From Torreya grandis (Eukaryota > Streptophyta > Pinopsida > Cupressales > Taxaceae): DNA of 64,000 bases. The notes under the pieces are model-generated. The model searched no databases and was not told the origin of the DNA. It saw only the letters and a program-made list of their open reading frames with translations. The translations under genes and the position numbers were made by a program. The stretch is from positions 1,437,001 to 1,501,000 of the forward strand of contig JARHVA010003184.1 in assembly GCA_037957365.1 (NCBI GenBank), in the 5' to 3' direction. This document shows, in pieces, positions 48,365-59,547 of this stretch (position 1 is the stretch's first letter; the number at the start of each line of letters is the position of its first letter).

Positions 48365-50585
48365 ATTAAGAAGGTTAGGAACATCCTCAGTCCTGATGTT
48401 AATGTCAATGGTCTCTACAATAAGGGAGGAGTTTATCTATTAAAACATGTCAAGGGATGGGGAAATATCAAGATCATCGCCCTCTATATTGAAAATGTAT
48501 TTTTCATCATAAGAGGAAATGTAATCCTCAATCTGTCAATATGAATCATAGTATTCATTCCCAAGGGATGATGTAGGATAATAGGTGAAGGAGAATCCCC
48601 CCTTGTGATGATATGATACGAGGTCATCATAATCTCATAAGAAATAAATAATATCCTCATAATTATTAGATAATTCAAGGAATAATATACTATCATATTA
48701 TTTTGATATGGGTAATAGTCTGGTCGTTTAGAGTTTGACACATAAGAGGTTCTATCTAGATTGACACTATGAAATCAGACTCTAGTATAGCAGGATGAGG
48801 GTCAAATTTTTAATATTAAGTAATTATTGAGTCAACAAGATGATTAATATCCATATGGATTACTTATATATAAATTAATTAAAAGTCTTTAGTGATCTTG
48901 CATACATGTAGTATTTTATAACTGAAGATGGTCAGACTTGGTTTGATACACCTCAAAAAATTGGTTCACAACCAATTATGAGTCATCTTAGATCCCTATG
49001 TTTTGAAATCCTAAACATTTTGGAATTATATTGCCAATAAATAGGGATTAATATTTAGATCCATCATTTTTACACTCAAATTCTAGCGTGAAACCAAAAG
49101 GCATGATTTATCCCTCAAGAGAAATGAGAATAACTCCTACCCCAATGCCTAGGTGGCACTTGGACCATCATATTGGAGGATTAATTAATCATTTGTAGAA
49201 GAGGGATAGTCATATAGTTAATTTTCATGTTCTTATTATATCTTAACCATATGGATATTGAGAATGTTAGACAATCCCTATTGGGGTTCTTAGTCCCAAG
49301 ACTCAAAAAATTGATGAGCTTGTCCCTTTTACAAGGTGGGTGGAAGAACTTGTGGAGATTTTACAAGTATACTCTTGTGGTATGGATGAAATAAGGAGAG
49401 AACTTATGGGAACTCAAAAGGTTGATTTTTATGCTTCAAGTTGGTGTATGTAAGTACATTTATAAATTTAAAAGGATGATTAATAGGCCTTCTCTTTGGT
49501 GTGAGAAGTATGTTGACATAGTTATGATGATTTTTCAATGTGGGAAGTATCCCAACATAGTTATGGTTTTGATTTGAGGTGGAATTTTTAGGAATGTAAT
49601 TGTGTATATTAAAATATGAATAATAAGACATGGGTAACTCTATTTTTATAATTTTTATATGTGATAATTCCCATAAGAACTCAATGAGTGAATCTCTATG
49701 GGCCCACTTTTTCACAAAGGGGAAAGACCTCTCCTTAAGATTTTTTGGATAAGTATGAGATCTACTATTAATCTATATAGTACATAATATTAGGGTATGA
49801 ATATTTTCCTTGAGTATCATCATGGTTGAGGGAGAAGGAATAGTCTAGTTTCATGTTAAAGGAATCAAAATAAGAAGAGAATTACAATTAAGTGTAGGCT
49901 GAAGTAGAATGTTTGACATCTTGGGAGGAAGTAAACCCCATGGATCAAGAAATAAAAAAAAATGGTATGGTCTTATCATGATGTGATCCAAGATAATTCT
50001 CCAAATATTATTGGAAACAATAAGGGTATAATGTGAAGTGCAACTTGCATTTGTGTGGTTAAGCATTGGGTGATACTGTTGGTAGTTACTGTGATGGTTG
50101 TTATGAAGGTGGACCTAATCATTATATGACACCTATATCATGAAAATGTAAGGTAAACTAGTTAACCCATTTTATATTTGATATATTTGAGATAAATAAA
50201 TCATAGGTCCCTACCCCTTGTGGGTCGAATATAATGATGAGGGGTGTGTCCTTCTCCAAGAGATTGATGATATCATTTATAGATAGGGTAAAACAATTTA
50301 GACCAGTGATTGATTTTGGATTAACAATATTTTTAGCTATCACTACATCCTTATATTATAACTTATCGTTTTAGAAAAGTTTGGGTTATTTCACAAATTT
50401 ATTTAATATAACCACTTTAGGATTTGAGGATTTAATAACATTGATCAAATACGTGGGCTTCATGAACCCATTGGTAGGTAGATGCTAATCAATGTGTAAC
50501 ATGGGATGCTTATGCATGGTTTTTTATATCATATAAAAAAATTTAGGATCCCTTGGTCTAATAAGACCTTTCCTAGGTGTAAAAA
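48365..50585 (-). other. Protease-to-RT linker of Element 3
   Basis: Acidic text is readable near 48,480-48,740 (NNYEDIIYFL, GNEYYDSY, YIFNIEGDDLDISPSLDMF) and Asn/His-rich text near 49,404-49,715 with a repeated NYVGILPTLKN / NYVNILLTPK unit. A short open piece at 50,158-50,343 reads GLNCFTLSINDIINLLEKD. Length and composition suit the spacer between protease and RT. No catalytic motif is seen. Confidence 0.4.
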
Positions 50586-50882
50586 CTATATTTTATATAA
50601 TAAGGTTAAAAGGATAGCCTTCATCCTATGTATATATGGTCTTCTCAAGATCATATTATAATTCATATATTTTTCTATGGTATAGAGCTTGGTTAGTACC
50701 ATATTGGGATCTAGAGTGAATATAAGTAAAATAGTCACTATGAAGGTATATTTTAGGCTATCATATCCTATCAAGGTGTTATGCATTGTAGAATAGTTGG
50801 TTTCCCCATAACCAAGTGTTTGTAGGAAGGAAAAGGGGACAATATTAACCATCACTCCATAATTGACCATGCTTATATTCAT
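50586..50882 (-). pseudogene. Aspartic protease domain of Element 3
   Basis: A 98-codon open stretch on the minus strand reads NYGVMVNIVPFSFLQTLGYG (active-site strand; NYG where D-x-G is expected), a decayed flap region (YTFIVTILLIFTLD), and NYNMILRRPYIHRMKAI, which matches the 'Y-N-L-LGRPWIH' end of gypsy proteases. The missing Asp means it could not be active. It lies between gag and RT, the normal place. Confidence 0.75.
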
Positions 50883-52700
50883 GTAATTGTTTTAAATCCA
50901 AAATTATATGAATTTTTTTGGATATCACCTCCTTTCTATCTCAAACTTATGAGTAATACTACACAAATCAAATAAATATCTAGTGTCTTGAGATTCTTGA
51001 CCAGGTGGAAACATATCTAAATCAATGTGGTTAATCAAAGCCTATGGAGGAGGAGTAACACTAGATAGATATTCAAGTCCTAGGGCATCAATAAATTATG
51101 AGAAATTGGTGGGATATTTCTTAAGTAAATAAAGAAATTACATGTGGGAGAACATCTTGGTCATATCTAAGATCAAGTCATAGATTCTCATGGGTTTAGG
51201 GATAGACTCAGTTTCCAAAATGTTTGGGGGATGAAGATTTATAGGTTGATACTATTTGGTGTGAGTAATTAAATTCACCACTTAGTCATATTATAACTCC
51301 ATAAATCCTATAATTATGGTTTTTAATTATAAACCTAATTGGAGAGAAACATCAAAGTTAACAGTTCTATTGGTGGAGGATTTAGAATCATGAGTGCATG
51401 CCATCATGGGTTGATTATATTAAATTAGGTGGTCCTATCAGCCATACCACTATTGATTTTGGGTAACATGAATTCAATGGTTAAGAAAGGGATTTTGGTA
51501 GATATGGAGATTCTAATTTTTAGGGGTGACATGTCTATTTTGAAGGCCTAGGGGTTTATACAATTATTCCCTGAGAACATATCAACAAATGTTTACCTTT
51601 GATAATTTGGGAGTCTTTGGATAAATTTATTATACTCCATAAAGTTCTAATCATCATGTCTAATGAACTACTAGAAGAGGAAATATACATTGAGATCATA
51701 TTCCTTAGGCCTCATGTTCTACCCCTTTTGACCAAAGCCTTATGCATTATTTCATTGGTAATAGGTTTGGTTTTGAAAGTGGGGCCATTGTTTGACATAC
51801 TAATACTAATTTTGATTATGTTTTTGGTTTTTCATGTTAAATTTTGGTTGTAATTTGAAGTCAACAAGATGAATGAAAGGAGGTGGATATTAGATCGTAT
51901 TACTCATATTGTTAGTGACATTAGCATTACTCATGGGCTGATATTACTTATTATTCATAGGGTTTGGAATTGTATTCTAGCTAGTGACACCATTAGTAAT
52001 GGCATTCTTATTTTGATTTAGGATCTTGGGACCTTGGTTATGCGTATTTTTGGACTCATATTTTGAAATCCCCCATTATTTTAGTTTAGGTTGATGAATT
52101 CACTGGTCCCATAAGTTACTAAACATTTTTAATGGCCTCTTGGTCAATCCATAGGGTGTTATCAATATTTTATTCACAGGATAAATATATGAAATTTTAA
52201 ACATCTTATATTGTCTCCTTGTTAAGGGAGTGGAATAAGTGATCATATTATGTTCATTGATCCATGTGAGGTGCATAAGTAGTGGAAAATAAGACATATC
52301 ACCATCTCATTATGAAATGGACATCTAAGTCATTGTGTTCTTGTTTGATGTGCAATAACTTACATATGTTAGTCTTTAGGAGTTTTTTCATATCAAAATC
52401 TTCAAAAAACTTAGCCATGAGTTGTCAAAAATAATGTATAGACCCTTGAGGGAAGTGGTAGTATAAATAAAGAGTTATTCCTTCTAAATTTCTAGGTAAA
52501 ATTTTGGAAACAACCTCATACCAAGGTAGGAGTTACTTAACATACATAACATATGCCTTGACATATGTATTGGGATATATTTTCCATTTAAACTTGAGAA
52601 GGGTAGTTAGGGGATGTGGAAGAATATCCCCTCATATGTTGAGATCAAGGGGATAATTAAATTACTCAATGTAACTCCCCATGTTATAAAAGTCCATTGT
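50883..52700 (-). pseudogene. gag: gag of Element 3
   Basis: On the minus strand near 52,560-52,330 the capsid-type text is clear: VSKILPRNLEGITLYLYYHF, PQGSIHYF, then KFFEDFDMKKLLKTNICKLL and HIKQEHNDLDVHFIMRW. This matches the retrotransposon gag core. Open pieces such as 52,297-52,100 continue it. The region 51,900-50,900 has stops in all frames; a CCHC knuckle was not found. Confidence 0.65.
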
Positions 52701-53357
52701 TGTTATGGTAGGTCCAAAGTGGAAATGTGAGATCATATAGGGGTTATTTTGGTAATTTATAAAAGGGATAGAATAAGTTGAATATGGAAATTTGGAATAA
52801 AATAAAAAATAGTTATCCAACTGAGTGTATTCATAATATATATGGAAGTAAGGATTAATATTGTTAAATTTAGGATTGGTGGTTTATTGTGGTAGAGTAT
52901 ATGTAGTTTGCATGTATCTTAAGGTTGCATAATGTGGGATATAACTTATTTATGGATGATAAGTGTATGTGGGAGGCAAGTAACTCATATGTGTGAAGAA
53001 TGGTGTGTTTTTGACCACCACATCATTTTTAAAAGGTGGAGCATATGTATGCATGCTCCCAATTAAGGTTTTATTAAGATTTTGATAGGATGATGTTTAA
53101 CCCTAAAATTATTCTAGATTGGGTTATCTAGTGTTAAAGGGTTAAAGATAGTCTAGGGTTCAAGGATGACAAAATATCTCTAAAGTAGGCCAATTAGATG
53201 ATAAAATTAGATATAACATATGTTACATTCATTAAATTAAGGTAGAATAAAAATAGTAAGTACATATATGTTAGATATGGAAATGATAAAGAAATAAAGT
53301 ACATAGTTGGTTCTGATGTTGACATAGTTTTGGATCTTGAATAGGTAAAAAGAAGAT
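52701..53357 (-). other. 5' leader / gag start region of Element 3
   Basis: Tyr/His-rich text on the minus strand with no clean frame. This is the stretch between PBS and the recognisable gag core. Confidence 0.35.
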
Positions 53358-53376
53358 TACTCTAGAATAGTCACCA
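53358..53376 (-). other. Candidate primer-binding site of Element 3
   Basis: The minus strand reads TGGTGACTATTCTAGAGTA. This fits the TGGCGACTC-x-x-CTGGGG form used by many Tat/Ogre-type elements if one CG has become TG and later bases have drifted. It sits at the upstream end of the minus-strand coding region, as expected. Confidence 0.5.
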
Positions 53377-53768
53377 AATTTTGGATTAAGTGACTTTAGA
53401 GTTGTGGAAAAAGCATCATCCATACATGTTTTTTTTGATGTTACTATTTGAACTTGATGTAAGTGTCCAATATATAATAACTACTATAAAAGGATGTGAC
53501 CACATAGATGTTTTTGGGTTTTATTCACCTTTATGAAGACACTAAAAAACTACACACTTATAATTTTCAATGACTGAATACCTAAGGAACCCTTAAAGAC
53601 CCCCTAAAAACTTCTTAAACCTTAACCAACCCCTCTTAACCTAATCAAATCACTATTATCCTATTCACATAAAACTATTTAGAAGTACTATTTGAAATCA
53701 CTATTCAAAAATACTATTCACTATCACTATATATTATGGGACCCACTATCACTATTCATGATGATGTG

Positions 53769-53840
53769 GTAAGTGACATAGTAAGTGACATAACAAGTGA
53801 CATGGTAAGTGAAATGGAAGGTGATATGACAAGTGATATG
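53769..53840. repeat. 12-bp minisatellite, six copies
   Basis: Units gtaagtgacata, gtaagtgacata, acaagtgacatg, gtaagtgaaatg, gaaggtgatatg, acaagtgatatg follow one another with exact 12-base spacing. The minus-strand frame over it (53,727-53,918) is an artefact (VTYHVTYYVT-like text). Confidence 0.9.
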
Positions 53841-53988
53841 GCTTGGAACTGAGGTGGCTTGAGGTGGGACATCATATCCCACCTCTCTAAGGTACCTCAT
53901 GACATCATTAAGCACCAAAGGGCCCCTCCTTTGGAATATGGCACATTTTTCCCCATGGGGCCATCATTCAACATGTGTTTTTGTCCTC

Positions 53989-54386
53989 ATGCATGGAGGA
54001 TGATGCCAAAATGCATGGGGAAATTATCCAAAAGATGAAATTAAGTGGTGGAAGGTATTTTGGACCCATATGAGCCCATGTGCATGATTCCCTCTCCATT
54101 TTGGACTCTTTAGCAAGTTGGGAGACAAATCAACTATGTGGGACACGTATTGACTAAGTGGAAATCTCACCCCCTTGTCTTTCATGACCAATCATGCACC
54201 CACATGGAGAATGGTGATAAAATTCATGGGTCACTTACCCAAAAGACAAATTAGTTTGGTGAAAAGTCCTTTGGCCTCAGTTGAGTCCATGTGCATGATT
54301 TTGACTCCAAATTGGACTCATGTGCAAGGTGGGAGACAATAAAACAAGGTGGGAATCCCACCATATTTATCCCCTTTGTCATTTAT
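53989..54386 (+). repeat. Tandem duplication of about 200 bp
   Basis: Copy 1 (about 53,989-54,191) and copy 2 (about 54,192-54,386) share, in order, catgtgcatgatt, a ttggact(c) block, ttgggagacaa/gtgggagacaa, ccccttgtctttcatga / cccctttgtcatttatga. They lie upstream of a TATA box, as repeats in an LTR U3 often do. Confidence 0.7.
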
Positions 54387-54455
54387 GATCCCACTTGAAA
54401 AATGGCACCACATTTCTACTATTCCCTCTTTTGGCATGTTTCTTGACAACAAAAG

Positions 54456-54465
54456 CTATAAATAT
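54456..54465 (+). promoter_or_regulatory. Candidate TATA box
   Basis: CTATAAATAT on the plus strand, about 70 bases downstream of the 200-bp tandem duplication. It suggests a plus-strand LTR promoter. Confidence 0.45.
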
Positions 54466-54727
54466 GACCCTCCCCCTTCACCCATGGTTAAGTTGGTTAA
54501 TATTTGGTACAAAAGTTTATTTTTTCAAGTTTTGGATAATTTTAAAGGAGTTCATAATCTTGTAGGAAAAGATCTCAATCTATGAAACTCTTCCAAAATC
54601 TTCAACAAGCCTTATTCAATAAGTCATCTTCAACAAGCCATCTCCAACAAGCATCACGGTATATTGTTCATTTTAGTCATTTTAATTATTTAATTTTATT
54701 GGCCACCATACCATTCACCTCTTAACC

Positions 54728-54900
54728 TATTCCTTGTTATCCCTTTTATCCCTTTGTCATCGTTGTTACATTTTCCCCCTTTTATCCCATTTTCCTCATT
54801 GTTACATTTCCCCCCTTTTACCCCTTTTTCCTCTTTTCCATATTTACCCATTTTCCCCTTTTGCAATATATAATAATTTTCCCCATTTACCCATTAATAT
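54728..54900. repeat. Pyrimidine-rich short tandem repeat
   Basis: The phrase ttgttacatttt/cccccttttatccc recurs twice about 35-40 bases apart (54,765 and 54,801), followed by further C/T blocks. Confidence 0.6.
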
Positions 54901-55590
54901 ATTTGTATATTTTCATCCTTATTCATTTTCCAAACCCAACTAAACAATCCTTTTGACCTTTATCATCAAGTTACCAAACCAAGAACCACCCTTTTGCCTT
55001 AACTAATTTTCAACACTAGTTGATTTAGCTTAGTCATCCTCTAAGCAGAGTATTTAACCTTATTGTGATAAACTTGGTTATTTTATGTCATATTATTTTA
55101 TGTAATTTGATTTTTTATTTATTTTTTAATTCAAATCCTTAATTTTTCTATTCACAAACTCGAGTGTTTAAAGTAGGTGGATGGATAGACTCCTAAGAAG
55201 CTTTTACTTCTAGGATCTAGCTCATACTAGGCAATCCACCCATATACTTGTATAAAAAATAAGTGTGTGGTAGTTATTTATTATTTAAGGTCATCCTCCC
55301 AAGACAAAGAGGATATCTCACAAAGTTTGGAATTTAATGTATGCACATTGAACATGTATTTTTCTACACAACCCATAACATAGTTTCTTTCTTTTCAACA
55401 CTAGGAAAAAGAAAAAAAATTAATAAAAACACTTTGCTCTAGTGTATTCAGATCTAGGTTATGTAATATCACTCCTCATGAAATTTTAAAAATTTAGTTC
55501 CTCATCTTAATACTGACCTTGGGGGAAAATGGGTTAATGGTCACACATTGTCGATATGACCCCAAATACACTATGTCAATGAGCACTACC

Positions 55591-55595
55591 TACAT
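55591..55595. repeat. Left target-site duplication of Element 4 (tacat)
   Basis: It is identical to 61,130-61,134 immediately after the right LTR. Confidence 0.9.
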
Positions 55596-55736
55596 TGATT
55601 TGGAGATCATATACAAGGGATAAAAAATAAAAGGTATCAATTATTATTCAAACCATTAACATATCATATATATCATTGAGATATTTTTGGTGATTTTTTT
55701 GGTTTGAAAAATGGAGTCCATATGCAGAAGTTATGG

Positions 55737-55806
55737 TTGGTCAAAGTTGGTCAAAAGTTAACAAGATGGGTCAACATTGGTCAACACTAGTCAAACTTGG
55801 TCAACA
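55737..55806 (+). promoter_or_regulatory. Array of W-box cores with 10-bp period in LTR U3
   Basis: TCAA follows GG or AG at 55,741, 55,751, 55,771, 55,781, 55,791 and 55,801, that is, every 10 bases with one unit (55,761) changed to acaa. The complement is TTGAC(C/T), the core bound by WRKY factors. Established knowledge links such cores to stress-responsive transcription; binding here is inference. The right LTR keeps the array in slightly decayed form at 59,689-59,758. Confidence 0.6.
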
Positions 55807-56625
55807 ATAATTAAAGGTGGACCAATGTGGTATGTACACATGGAACACACTAGTATAGACACATGGTACAACTAAAATCCTCCACATGGCACATCTATGT
55901 GGCAAGATGAGACCACTTTACATGGGATAAAAGTTTATTATTTAAAAATATATGTTTATCTCACATCCCAACAATGTGGGATAAAAAGGACTTTGACTGA
56001 ATATTTAAAAAAAAAATTCCACACATATGTGGATATAAATAAAAGATATCCTTTTAATAAGGTATGGAGCAATGACAATCTTTATTCTCATAAATATGGG
56101 ATTTCATTTCAATTCCCACACCAAAGACCAATGTGGAAGGCTTTAATTAAAATCCTATGACAATATTTATTCCCACAAAAGTGGGATTTTATAGGGCATG
56201 ATGGAATTTTTGATGCCAAAAGAGGAAAAATATTTAATAAATATTAAGAAGACTACATGGAAAATAAACATGCGAGGTAAGACATGGGCATTAAAACATG
56301 GATTATTTGATGCTATTTTTAATGTAATGTTTTATTAAAACATGAAAAGGCTAAAATAAATAATAAAATCATGACTATGTAAAAGCCTTATTTATTTTAG
56401 GAAATCCCATGGATATAGGATATATTCATGCAAAGGCTAAATTAAATCCTTAAGATTTTTTAAAAACCCATTTATATGGGATATTCATGTAACAGGGATT
56501 TTAATCTTACAAACTATGTAAGATTGAGGATAATTATAAATCCTTTTGTAAATGGATAAAATGCTTAAGAAAAGGCTTAAGCTTGGGGATGAATAAGGAA
56601 AATATCCATGATTTTGGGTTTTTAA

Positions 56626-56638
56626 AAGATATATAAAC
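56626..56638 (+). promoter_or_regulatory. Candidate TATA box in Element 4 5' LTR
   Basis: The sequence gatatataaac is mirrored by ctatataaac in the right LTR near 60,582. It lies between the palindrome-rich part and a conserved downstream block (agaagagttcattagaa), as a promoter would. Confidence 0.5.
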
Positions 56639-57179
56639 CTGTGACCCCTATTGTAAAAATCATTCAAAATCATTATAAGTTATTAAAACACTCATTAGAG
56701 GAGTACAAGAAGAGAAGAAGAGTTCATTAGAAATAACTTAGTGTGGAGTGGAGATTTTGTGAAATCTATCTTTTACAATACTTTCTCAAGTCAAAATGAT
56801 TTCTTGGTGGCCCATTATAGGAGCATATTGTGATGTAAGAATTAAATTTCTTTTGAAATCATTTATATATTGGTTCGTGTTTTATCAAACCTATAGATGT
56901 AGCCCATAAAAAGGCAAACTTCATTATCAAGTGAAAGTGTATTATTTGTATTTAAACATTTGCTTATTGTTATTTTTAATCATTAAATTATTGGTTTTAA
57001 ATTAATATGCCAATTTTCATGTAATTTTATGGTAAATTGAAAAATTGTTCCTTACCCATAAAAATAGAGTAAGTTGGTTAAAATTGTCAAGTGCCATTTT
57101 TAGATCAAATTTTAATTAATCAGTATCTCTTTTGAAATAGTTTTTAAAGTTGGGTCACTTACTTTTTATAGATCAATTT

Positions 57180-57191
57180 TGGTATCAGAGA
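57180..57191 (+). other. Primer-binding site of Element 4
   Basis: TGGTATCAGAGA begins four bases after the LTR end and matches the initiator tRNA-Met PBS (TGGTATCAGAGC) at all but the last base. Confidence 0.85.
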
Positions 57192-57238
57192 TAATTTTAT
57201 GTTGTAATTGTGATTTTAATCACATTCTATAGAATGCT

Positions 57239-57650
57239 ATGGATCTAATGTTAGCTCAAGTTCAGTTGTTATTGAATACCATTATCACTACATTGATGCA
57301 ATACTTGCAATTTCAATAAAAAAGACAACACATTTTAGAATGAAGATATGAGTTGAATAATGAGAAAATCCAATAAAGTATTGATGTTTTGTAGGTATAA
57401 ATATATAAATAACACTATCGAAGCAAGAGGATGTGTGAAGACTCGAAAGTTTGTGGACATTGTGCTAGAAGAGGACATGTTACAAAGCAATGTTGTATAT
57501 TGAATCCAAGTCAAGATCCACACTAGTTTAAGAATCAAAATAAGGACAAAGGCAAGGAACCAACTATTTACAAAAGTAATCAGTCATCCAGACTAGTATT
57601 ACATCATCAGTCAACTCCAAAGACTATAATATGATAACTTTTGCCAGCCA
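57239..57650 (+). pseudogene. Short gag-like region with zinc knuckle in Element 4
   Basis: The frame opens with the first ATG after the PBS (MDLMLAQVQLLLNTIITTLM). It passes a few stops and reaches CGHCARRGHVTKQC at about 57,457-57,498, a perfect C-x2-C-x4-H-x4-C nucleic-acid-binding knuckle. The capsid core normally found before the knuckle is absent: only about 70 codons separate start and knuckle. The polypeptide would be a much shortened gag. Confidence 0.65.
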
Positions 57651-58300
57651 AATTGCTAAATATTATGATACACTTGGAGAATACCCAAAGGCAAAATGTC
57701 ACTACTATTATTAAGGGTAAATTCATATAAATTTATTTTTACTAGGTATTTGGATCTATTTACATGACTGAAGGTCTTGTACAACATCTAGGATTGAAAG
57801 TTCTTTCATTACCCCACACTAAGACATTCAAAACAACTAATGTCATGGTATGTGGACATGTGACACTTTATTATATCATACATTTTGGTATTAGAGGTAT
57901 ATTATTTGATTAATTTTTTCTTGATATAGTCCTAGAAGAAGTAGAGGAGATCATTATGGGTAATTTCTATCTCACATCTTGATAGGCTAAATACATAGCA
58001 TCAAGATATGGAATCCAGTTGACTGATGATCATGCTTAAAGAATTTAGTTTAGGACTAGTCAGAAAACCAAGGTAGTTTTTGGTTATATTAGTGATCCAT
58101 TTTATTCTTATACTCTTGATAGTCCTCCTAATGAGAAAAATATTTTAATTCTAGAAGTGAATAATGCTTTGATTGTTAATGTGTCTTCTAACTCAGATGT
58201 ACATTTAGAAAATGAAAGCAATGAAATAAATTCTTATGAATATATTATTAATGTTATGGATACTTTGTATTATAATTCCATACATTAATCAAGTAATTAT
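57651..58300 (+). pseudogene. Protease-like region of Element 4
   Basis: The frame reads YMTEGLVQHLGLKVLSLPHT, then KTFKTTNVMVCGHVTLYYII, HFGIRGILFD and EEVEEIIMGNFYLT. This is the layout of retroelement aspartic proteases: helix after the active site, flap, and the late 'I-LGxxxL' strand. The catalytic D-T-G has been lost to stops just before YMTEG. An acidic Ser/Asn-rich spacer follows (VNVSSNSDVHLENESNE). Confidence 0.55.
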
Positions 58301-58327
58301 TTTTATACATTTGAGAAGAAAACAAGG

Positions 58328-58450
58328 GGAATAGGTTCTAAGCTGTTGGTCAAGATTGGATTTAATAGAAAGGGCCTTGGCATTAATGGTCAAGGAATTT
58401 TCCAACCTATCCAAGTTGTGAAGAGATAAATTTATGCATGATTAGGATAT
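58328..58450 (+). pseudogene. G-patch domain in Element 4
   Basis: One clean frame reads GIGSKLLVKIGFNRKGLGIN followed by GQGIFQPIQVVKR and, after single stops, IYAxLGYG. This fits the G-patch consensus (G-x2-hh-x3-G-aromatic-x2-G-x-G-hG-x4-G-x3-P-h). G-patch proteins bind RNA or RNA helicases, and G-patches are known beside proteases in some retroelements and retroviruses. Placing it between two protease-like segments is unusual. Best-conserved coding segment of Element 4. Confidence 0.85.
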
Positions 58451-58899
58451 GGAAATGAAGAAAAATATTTCCAATAAGTTGAACTAAAGATTTACTTAAG
58501 TACTAAGTCAGAACACCCTAAAGAGCTAAAGGAACCATTCTCAGAAGGTGAAGCAATTAAATCTGATAGACATCTTTAGATGACTTATCAAGGTATGAAA
58601 AGAGGAAATACTTGAATGTATCTTATAATTATTATAAATAAATCCCTATAAGGATCCTTAAGAGACATTTCAAGTCAAAAAATTAAAAAAAATGATGAAA
58701 TTAAGTTTCCTAAAGAAGACATGAAGTTTGGTTTTTACTTTAATGCTAAGGGGAAAATGTGAAATAATATAAGCAAAGTCATCCACAACCTTAGAAAAAG
58801 GTTATAATTACATCTTTAGTCAAGAAAAATATAGAGCCTCGTCAAGTAGAACTTGAGACAATAATAATTATGGAGATGATAGTCAAGAACAAGTTGATA

Positions 58900-59340
58900 G
58901 TACATGATTTATCACCCTGGAGAGTTAAATAACATTTCTTCAAAAGAATAATTGCTAATCATTCAAATATAGATTTTATTTTTGATGTAAATTATTAAAA
59001 AATTTTAATTTTTGAATATGTTGTAGAAACCCTAGGTTTGAAAACTAAGCCACATTTTAGACCATATTCATTGGTTGGTATAAATGATGTTGTTAACCTA
59101 CATGTAAGTAAAACTTGTAAACTATGGTTTCCAATTACCTCCAACTTCCTAGATGAAGTTGAATTAGATGTGGTTCCACTTCAATTTAGTGGCATTATTT
59201 TAGGTAAACCATACTTGTCTATGATAAATGAAACTTTATCTAAAGAGGATAATTGGTATGACATTATAAAAGATGGGATATAATATTTCATGAGAGCCCA
59301 TTGCCTTAAAGAAGGTCAATGTTGATAACATGTCATTACA
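58900..59340 (+). pseudogene. Second protease-like domain of Element 4
   Basis: The open stretch 59,038-59,283 and its flanks read SNIDFIFDVNY, FEYVVETLGLKTKPHFRPYS, LVGINDVVNLHVSKTCKL, then VELDVVPLQFSGIILGKPYL and NWYDIIKDGI. This is the typical order of the pepsin-like domain of plant gypsy polyproteins: active-site region, P-H-P-YxLGW, C-D-VVPL, ILGxPYL. The active-site D-x-G reads DVN. After it the interior ends within about 200 bases at the polypurine tract, so no RT follows. Confidence 0.7.
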
Positions 59341-59547
59341 CTTCTAATATTTGGATTATTATAAGAGAATATTATTGGTAGGAAAGATAATATTGATTTA
59401 AATGTTATTTTGCTTTTTTATGTTGTTTTTTGCATAATATGTTTTGGCAAGATAGGAAACTTCATCGAAGGGTAACTGGATCTTTATATTTAAGTTTCAA
59501 TGGATTATGGAATTTTGGAGACCAAAAGCCTTCTTAGTAGGGAGGTG

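Larger units (their letters stand above)
53380..55590. other. LTR-like region with internal repeats, ownership unresolved
   Basis: The left part should contain the upstream LTR of minus-strand Element 3, which must start just above its PBS. The middle part instead looks like the U3/R of a plus-strand LTR: a 200-bp tandem repeat, then a TATA box (54,456), then a pyrimidine-rich stretch. No second copy of any of this was found elsewhere in the window, so neither a full element nor a solo LTR can be defined. Short frames (54,349-54,585; 54,734-54,943) are non-coding. Confidence 0.4.
55596..57175 (+). repeat. 5' LTR of Element 4
   Basis: This 1,580-bp LTR begins TGATTTGGAGATC and ends GATCA. It pairs with 59,548-61,129 throughout. 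It contains a 10-bp-periodic TGGTCAA array (55,737-55,806), a set of short palindromes (55,960-56,480), and a TATA-like box (gatatataaac near 56,626-56,638) with its counterpart near 60,582. The frame at 55,897-56,160 is not a gene. Confidence 0.92.

Noticed and set aside
53769..53840. Regularly spaced repeats as a possible CRISPR array
   Set aside because: Twelve-base units abut with no spacers, and the DNA is a plant nuclear sequence.
53727..53918. Minus-strand frame with repeated VTYHVTYYVT text
   Set aside because: Product of the 12-bp minisatellite.
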